A stretch of 64,000 nt of DNA from Xiphydria camelus (lineage: Eukaryota > Arthropoda > Insecta > Hymenoptera > Xiphydriidae). The stretch spans positions 19,089,769 through 19,153,768 of the forward strand of contig OY783201.1 of NCBI GenBank assembly GCA_963678675.1, given 5' to 3'. The notes under the pieces were generated by a model. That model did not search any database. It was not told where the DNA came from and was given only the letters and a program-made list of their open reading frames with translations. The position numbers and the translations under genes were made by a program. This document shows, in pieces, positions 57,632 through 64,000 of the stretch; the stretch's first letter is position 1; every line of letters begins with the position of its first letter.

Positions 57632-59241
57632 CCCAGCTAGCAAAGTAGTTCTATAAATTTAGAGTAATAGGAGTTTTATATTCTGTTAATGTTTTATAGT
57701 TGTATCTAGAGCACTGCATTGTTGCATTAATGTGGCACGTGAGACTATTTTGCCTTCAGAAACTGAATTGTTTTTTAAATTTGTTGCAAGAACGTTCTTA
57801 GAGCATAATTTATAGAGCATTTATAAGATAACTGCTAATGTAGCCCTATAAGAGTGTACAGTAACACAATTTTACAGCAATGGTGCTTATAGAATCAAAT
57901 TACTGTAAAACCGATGCAAAATAGTGCCTTATAGAATTATACCATCTTCTGTGACACTCTTATAAAATTATTCCGTAAAATGTCGCTTATAGTTTCTTTA
58001 TAGAACTATTGTGTAAGGGGTTGCTATAAGTTACAATTTTGCTGCGCAGAAAAAATTACAAATATGAAAGCTGCTATCGAACTTAAGAGAAAAAGCTCTA
58101 TAAGGCAGTTATAGAGAATAATAATACAGTTGTTATAAAATCATTATAGAGTAAATAAGTATTAATACAAGCCTTTTTGTTCCATAAAAAAAGACGCTAT
58201 GGAACTACCATACCATAACCACATTTTATTTGATGCCATGTTTTAAGAGTTTATTTTGTTATGTGGGGTGTACGAGTTTTGTGCAATTGCAATATTTTTA
58301 ATATATACCTACAATATAAATAGGTGAAATGATATCAATAGTATGGATTATGTTTACTTTTTGACTATTTTATATACAGTTGGTTGATAAATTCATCAAT
58401 TTAGAAAACATTTTTTTTTATTAAATTTCCAGTATCATAGAAAATATAAGGTAAACTAAGGGCGCGTCAAAAATTACTATTATGTACTATATATTTCACG
58501 ATAAAGCTTTTTCCGCATTAAAATTTACTGCTCCCTGATGGACTCTACACAAACCAACTAAGCAATTCGTAATGATGTGAGTACACTTATGCAGGTTGAT
58601 TAGAACCATCTTGGTTCTTGGTCTATCCATATTATTTCTGACATGTGCAGCGTTGTGATGTGATACAGAAACATTTTGTTTTTAAAAGAGAGAATTAAAC
58701 GATTTTAAAGTTCTCTAAATAGAACACCATGCACACAGGAGCGTTCAGCAGATGAGGACTCGAAGACACCGACCGATCAACGAAGTTAAGCAGCAAAAAG
58801 TGCGGACAGTAGTTGGATGGGTGACCGCTCACGATGAAAAGATATATACTACTACTAGAACACCCATGCAACACCAAAATTGTATAACGAAGCAATATGC
58901 GTTGCTAAAGAATAATTCTATAAGAGTTCTTTTTTTGTTCTATACCAGAATTCTAAGACAACATTTTAGAACTGCTATAGACTTTTTATGAGATTGCTTT
59001 GTAACTGTTATAAAGATTCTTTAAGACCTGTGAGAACGTTTACTCAACAATTCTATAAGTGTTCCTGCAGACCTTACAGAACAGCTTAAAGAACTAAAAC
59101 GTTCTATAGAAAGGTGCCCATTCTTATTCTATAAGTGTTGTAAGAACGTTTTGAAAATGTTCTTAGAACAAACATTGCTCTATAAGATTTGCTCTGGAAA
59201 CGTTCTTACGATTTTTATAGAACGTGAAATTGCTACTTGGG
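57632..59241. mobile_element. CCCAGCTAGC TIR element, 2-bp TSD, in LINE RT (C3)
   Basis: Ends CCCAGCTAGC and GCTACTTGGG are inverted (further ..TTCTATAAA inside), with CG on both sides. Removing 57632-59241 and one CG joins the RT frame exactly (..IITA-QYADD..). Long flanks inside are packed with GTTCTTATAGA/TCTATAAG words, typical of subterminal repeats. A 5S-like block is at 58752-58833. 1,610 bp, no transposase. Confidence 0.85.
58752..58835 (+). repeat. 5S rRNA-like fragment in C3
   Basis: GATCAACGAAGTTAAGCAGC, GTAGTTGGATGGGTGACCGC align with the internal promoter region of 5S rRNA (CGATCACCGAAGTTAAGC.., TTAGATGGGGGACCGC). About 75 bp are recognisable. Both ends of 5S are missing, so it is a pseudogene fragment or the head of a 5S-derived SINE. 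Confidence 0.75.
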
Positions 59242-61999
59242 CGGTTATGATTTTGTCGTGGGTGGGGATGTCGTGACAGAAAAGATTGAATAGAGCAGGC
59301 GAGAGTTTAGAACCTTGCGGAACTCCCGCCGTGATGGGTTGCGCAGCGGAGAAGCTATTCCCCGAGCGAACTTTGAAGGATCTGTTTGTGAGAAAGGACC
59401 GAATCAGACCGATTAGGTAGTGAGGGAGCTTCAGCTCATTTAATTTGAAGATTAAACCGTCGTGGCAGACTCTGTCGAAGGCTTGCTTGGCGTCGAGCAG
59501 GAGCATAGAGGTGTGACGGCTCTTGTTGAGGTTGTCCGCGAGGAGTTCAGCTACACGGAGGAGTTGATGGCAAGTACCGTGCCAAGGACGAAAGCCATGC
59601 TGGAAATCCGGGAGGATGTTGGAAGCGGAGCAAAATCTGTTCATGCGGGTTAGTATAATACTTTCCGCAACTTTACTTAGGGCGGGGAGCAGACTAATTG
59701 GCCTGTAGCTGGAGGCTTGGTTGAGAGGCTTGCCCTGTTTTGGGAGACAGATAATTGTAGCTGCATTCCAAGCAGGGGGGAATTATTGTAACCGCATCAT
59801 AGCGTTGATGATGTTGCAGATGGCGACGATGAGGATGTGTGGGAGAATTTTGAGGACCCCATTGGGGATTGAGTCGTATCCTGGAGCTTTGTTTTTCTTT
59901 AAGAATTGAATGGTTACAGCGATTTCGCTAGGGAAGGTGTGAGGGAAGGAGAGGTCATCGAGACTGATATTTTGGACGGCTTCTGTTACCATGGTGTGAA
60001 AAAAGGCGAATTTGTCGCGGATAGGAAACGGGGAACATTGTTCCTTGAGGGATTCTGCGAAGATATTTGCCTTGTCGCTGTCTACCGCGTAGGCGATGCC
60101 GTCTTTTAGGAGAGGAGGGGAATAAGGCAATCTATTCCTGAGGGACTTGATAACTTTCCAGCAACTTCTGGGGCTTGACTCGGCTATGGATATATATTTA
60201 TTGAAATTTTCGTTTCGAAAAGACTGGAGGGCGGCCCTAAAAGGTCGCGTTTTATAAAGTTTAGATGGGGATGGAGGGCGGGGTTGCCTGTGCATTGCAG
60301 GTGCCTGCGAATTCTTCTCTTTTTGGCTATAAGAGCTCTAATTTCCGGTGGGAGACGGGTGTCGAGCGCGCGGAGGGAAATAGGGCTGCTTACTAGGTCC
60401 ATTTTGGATTTGATTTCATGGGTAAGCGAGTCAACGGCGGAGTCAATGTCCTGAGGGGTCCGAATGATTGGGCATTTGTAGGACGTGGTATCGAGATGAA
60501 AGCGGAGTGCCATCCAGTTTATTTTTGTCTTAGTCAGGGTTTCGGAGGCGAAGTTACCTGGGATTTCGAGAAGGACTGGGTTGTGTGGTCGGAATTTAGT
60601 GCTGGGATAGTCCAAGGGTCTTTGATTAAAGTTAAGTTCTTAGAAATAAAAATGTCTAGAATATCGGGATTTTTGAACCTGGGAAGTGTGTGTAATCCGA
60701 AGGTGCGTCGACGGAGAAATTATGTGCACTGAGGAGATTGAATAAGGTCTTGCCTTTCGAGTTTTTAGCGCGGCAACCCTAAGAGTCATGTTTGGCATTG
60801 AAATCCCCTGCCAGGATCGTAGGAGTATTTTGGTCAAGAAGGGCCGGTATTTCGGATAGGTTGTTAGCGTCCGGGGGGGAGTAACAAGCTATGATTTTCA
60901 GTGGATTGTTATTGTGGATGACCTCAATGCCGCAAGTCTCCAGAGAGGGAGTAGGTGTACTAATGGCCTTGTGGCGGATGGAGTTTCGTACGATTGTGGC
61001 TACTCCCCCATGCTTGGAGTTAGGGCGGTCACGTCTGTAGACGGAGAAATTGGGGATGAAGATCTTGTGAAGAGGTTGTAGGTGCGTTTCCGTAATACAG
61101 GCCACATCAATGGAGGATTCATCGAGGAGCTGCGTTAAGAGGAGAGTTCTGTGCTTATTGGCTGCTAGAATACCGTTGGCATTCCAGTTAAGGATGGTGA
61201 GGTGATCTTTATTGGAGTTGGACGTTAGGTTGTTGGGGGGAGTGCCCAGGTGAATTTGGTGGCGAAGTCCCGAAAAAGCTCTAAAAGAGTCAGGTTTTGG
61301 AGCGGGACGGCGGGGGCCGGGGATTGTGGAGCGGGTTGGAGCGGGGAACCTCCTTCCCCCCCCCCTTCGGGGGGAGGAGGGGCCCCCAGCGACCTGTGCG
61401 AACAAGCGGGTGAGTGGAGGAGAAGGGTGTGCGGATTGGGGCGAGGGGGAGTTGCCACCCGGGCGGCTGCGCGAGAGCGTAGACGGAGCGGAGGACTGAG
61501 GCGTGGGGGGCGATGCACGCGTGGGGGTCGCGGTTACTGGCGGAGCTCTAGGGCAACCACGGTGGGTGGCAAGGTGCGGGCCGCCGCAATTGGCGCAGGT
61601 TGGGGATTTGTTCGACTTGTCTTTAGAACGACAGGTCGAAGTCTCGTGGTCTTTTGCGCAGAAGGCGCAGACCCAGGCGGCACGGCAGTAGTTTGCCGTG
61701 TGCCGGAATTTCAAGCAGCGGCGGCACTGCGGGATTAGCTTTGATTTCCTTTTCGGTTCAACTTTTACACTGAGACCGGAAAGCGATTTAATATCGAAGA
61801 TGGCTTTAGCGGAGGGGGATTTGGCGTCGAGGTAGACGCAGACTAGAGGCCATACTTTATCGCCTTTCCTCATGCGATAAACGGATTTGATTGGCAGGCC
61901 CTTGGTTTCAAGTTCGGAGCGGATATCGTCGTCGGAGAGGGACTCCAAAACGCCCCTGAGCACCACACACAGGTCTTTGTCCTGGAGGATTTGGTTTGT

Positions 62000-62002
<3 letters not shown>

Positions 62003-62040
<38 letters not shown>
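62003..62040. repeat. (GA)n microsatellite in LINE ORF1
   Basis: About 18 GA units. On the coding strand it is (TC)n, reading Ser-Leu repeats or shifting frame. Confidence 0.9.
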
Positions 62041-62041
<1 letters not shown>

Positions 62042-62394
62042 TACTGATTTTTGTCCCTAGTTTGGAAGTTAGGAGACGGAAATCGTTTACTGAATGGAGG
62101 TATACTTTGACCGAGTCAGAAGTATTGACAGCACGGCGAAAGGGGATATCCTTCTCGGCCAGGAATTTTTGAACTTCGATCCAATTGGATTTCTGCTTGA
62201 GGCAGATGGGAGGGAGGTGTGAGATACAACTATCCTCGGCAACTGGCTCCGAAACAGAGTCCGAGTCAGACTCCGAGGAACTGGCTGCCAGAGGGCTAGT
62301 TCTCCTCCGCTTATTCGACTTTCGCGCGCGCGCGTCTAGATTTGCCAGGGGTTATCGTCGGTTTCCATAGAGGAACCTGATTGAGTAGCGGCAG

Positions 62395-63489
62395 CACGGA
62401 AAGAACTCTGCTGCGAATGTCGCATGGGGCGCTATTACTATTTTGATAGGCGAGTGTTCGATGCGGAGAAAGTACGAAACGATTGCAATCATCGGTCGGT
62501 AACCGTGCAAACGAAGTATCAAATTATCCCATGCGGTAAAGGCATGCACACCGATACGCTGAACGCACCAACACTTCGGTGCTGAAAAGCCAAGGAGTAT
62601 TCCGTGCGAAAATGGCACGGGTCCCGAGCGTTTTTGAGATTTTCGGACTGCGCATGCCTGGTAAAATAATAAATACGAACCCAATTCGAAATGTAACAAG
62701 ATTTTCCTCATTTCATTTCCTCTTTTCCGCAGTCCTTATGAAAATAAATAATTGCCCTCTAACATTAAAATACTATGGTTTTCAGAGAATATTATTCATA
62801 TTTCTAATTTTCTAAGACTTCAAATGATACAGTGATTAGATGCTAATGTATATAAATTATCCTTTTTATAACTTGGATTTCTTCGCTGATGGAATATATA
62901 TTTTTCTCTTATTTTTATTCTTATTTATATAAATCACAGGGATCACAGTCTCTATTCTGTCAAATATAGAGGACTTTTTTCAAAAAATACAGGAGTTTTG
63001 GAGGACTTTTTTTTTATGAAGGATAGTATAGTTTTGGTTTTTAATTTGATTTTCAATTTGTAACGACTGAAAATTCAAAAAAAGTAAAATGACCGATTAA
63101 ATAATTACTGAAAAATAAAATTTCAGATATTACAAAATTACCGACATATAAAATTCCCGACAATGGGAAATTTGACGAAAATATCTATAAAAATATTTGC
63201 AAATAATTTTAAAATACTAAAAAATTAAAAAATTTGTCCGAAAATCTCAAAAACGCTCGAGACCCGTGCCAATTTAGCACGGAATACTCCATGCGTTTTC
63301 AGCATCGAAGTGTTGGTGCGTTCAGGGTATCGGTGTGCATGCCTTCTTCGCATCGCTTTCCGGCGTTATTCGGACTAGAGATTCTCATACCGGAATTGCA
63401 CGAATCGAGGCGATCTTCGTACAGAATAGATGCTGCTCTTTCCGCATGGTAAGTTCTCATGCGACATTCGCAACAGAGTTCTTTCCGTG
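62395..63489. mobile_element. CACGG TIR element, 2-bp TSD, in LINE ORF1 (C5)
   Basis: TIRs of about 31 bp start CACGGAAAGAACTCTG at both ends, with AG on both sides. A longer subterminal inverted repeat pairs 62545-62645 with 63230-63350 (ACCGATACGCTGAACGCACC and inverse). Deleting it with one AG restores the gag frame. The centre (62650-63230) is AT-rich. 1,095 bp, no coding. A CACGG end with 2-bp TSD suggests a CACTA-like family, different from C1-C3. Confidence 0.82.
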
Positions 63490-64000
63490 AGGCGACGAGG
63501 AGGGGATTTGGGAGTTTGCGCTGGTGTTGGCGTTGGTGTTCGCGTTATCGATGGCGTTGGCATTGGCGTTGGTGGGGGGTGGAGGAGTACCTTGGGCCGA
63601 GTTTTTGCGGGCCAGGAGTTTCGACAGGAGCTCGTCAAGCTGGGCTATACGGATGGAGATTTGAGCACGTTCCGAATTGATCTGGAGGATTTGCAAGTCT
63701 AACTCGCTTATCGATTCAACGGAGATGGGGGAAGGCGCGAAGCCTCTCTGGAGGGAAGCTTGCTCGGTGGGAGCAGCGTTAACGAGGCTTCCTTGAGGAA
63801 GACCTTCCTGGTTGAGGCTCATTGCGACGGAGGGAAGGAGATGCGCCGTTAAAGCGTCGGGCGGCCCTGTGAAGGGCCGGTTAGCGAGAGCGGCGGCTGC
63901 CACCCGGCGGGGCAGCCGTTTTCCTACCTGGATATGGCTGGCGCTGGGAGCTCCAGTGATTTAGGTCCTTGGCGACGAGGTCGCCGATGAGCTGAGTGTC

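Larger units (their letters stand above)
56949..61190 (-). pseudogene. LINE ORF2: APE endonuclease and reverse transcriptase
   Basis: Order on the minus strand: endonuclease from LTILNWNANGILAANKH (about 61190) with ACITETHLQP, GGVATIVRNS and AGDFNAKHDS, then GCRAKNSKGKTL after a TAG in place of Trp (near 60779). RT follows: FLKKNKAPGYDSIPNGVLK, SYRPISLLPALSKV, FQHGFRPWHGTCHQLL, LLLDAKQAFDRVCHDGLI, AGVPQGSKLSPALFN, and after the insertion AQYADDVALLYSS (57625), GFSLNEAKSEAIFFSRRN and YLGVIFDRKLNWGKQI. A frameshift at a C run (57147) precedes the end PWFIRNKQLLQETG and the stop at 56949. APE and RT cut target DNA and copy the RNA. Stops, frameshifts and the 1.6-kb insertion between GVPQG and YADD make it inactive. 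Confidence 0.85.
61225..63822 (-). pseudogene. LINE ORF1 (gag-like) with zinc knuckles, interrupted
   Basis: ORF1 proteins bind the LINE RNA. A likely start is the ATG at 63822 (MSLNQEGLPQG). An N-terminal region with a coiled-coil-like stretch (ISELDLQILQINSERAQISI) and Asn/Ala repeats follows. After removal of the insertion, SSSPAATQSGSSMETDD continues in frame. Next come a frameshift at a GC repeat (62330), an acidic Ser stretch, a (GA)n microsatellite, a PRE_C2HC-like part (VLRGVLESLSDDDIRSELE), then knuckles CRRCLKFRHTANYC, CAFCAKDHETSTC and CANCGGPHLATHRGC. The tail is Pro/Ser-rich. In the present sequence it runs on without a stop into the endonuclease. Confidence 0.75.
56707..64000 (-). 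mobile_element. Jockey-like LINE, 5' end outside the window
   Basis: The 3' poly(A) shows as a T tract at 56707-56728. The element then reads leftward from the window's right edge: ORF1 gag, APE endonuclease, reverse transcriptase. It is cut by two DNA elements, 57632-59241 in the RT active-site region and 62395-63489 in ORF1. Without these about 4.6 kb of LINE are visible. RT and EN motifs fit the Jockey clade. Confidence 0.85.

Noticed and set aside
58752..58835. Functional 5S rRNA gene
   Set aside because: Both ends of 5S are missing and the block is inside a transposon.
61250..61738. 162-codon plus-strand frame
   Set aside because: Shadow of the LINE ORF1/ORF2 coding strand in a GC-rich stretch.
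1..64000. CRISPR array or bacterial operon
   Set aside because: No spaced direct repeats with unique spacers; GT-AG introns and animal transposons rule out a prokaryote.

Overview
The window looks like arthropod, most likely insect, nuclear DNA: AT-rich, intron-bearing genes, (CT)n and (TTAAG)n microsatellites, and animal transposon families (Helitron, Harbinger, Jockey LINE, Ty3/gypsy, TA- and TTAA-target DNA transposons). The species cannot be fixed from the sequence. I can support one probable host exon: the first coding exon of a peroxidasin-type gene (minus strand, 7441-7637), whose intron 1 would run leftward out of the window. Almost everything else that can be identified is transposon, much of it inserted inside other transposon.

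Layout. 0-7.4 kb: probable Pxn intron 1, with foldback elements and an 867-bp Helitron (5618-6484) carrying a helicase remnant and fifteen 10-bp repeats that read as a heat-shock-element array. 7.4-8.2 kb: Pxn exon 1 and its GC-richer upstream flank. 8.2-12.9 kb: small TIR/foldback elements. 12.9-16.2 kb: a second Helitron, complete at both ends and split by a foldback. 17.6-25.5 kb: a TTAA-flanked composite with a broken Mutator/Kolobok-like transposase, an inverted-repeat unit holding a Ty3/gypsy pol fragment, and a small TIR element carrying a SWIM zinc-finger ORF. 25.7-34.7 kb: nested giant inverted repeats. 34.7-46.2 kb: palindromic elements, a hammerhead-like Penelope fragment, and two transposase-type pseudogenes. 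46.3-51.9 kb: a cluster of foldbacks inserted in foldbacks, with two TIR elements of one family on top. 52-56.4 kb: a PIF/Harbinger element with convergent transposase and Myb/SANT-like genes. 56.7-64 kb: a Jockey-like LINE on the minus strand, cut by two DNA elements.

The clearest order emerges from insertion breakpoints. Elements at 47579-48816, 50272-51755, 57632-59241 and 62395-63489 each have terminal inverted repeats and a 2-bp target duplication; removing them restores a neighbouring repeat or an open reading frame. The first three share a terminus close to CCCMGATAGC and carry RNA-gene-like cargo (tRNA-like in two, 5S-rRNA-like in the third). Most coding remnants have stops or frameshifts, so apart from the Pxn exon little here is likely to make an intact protein.
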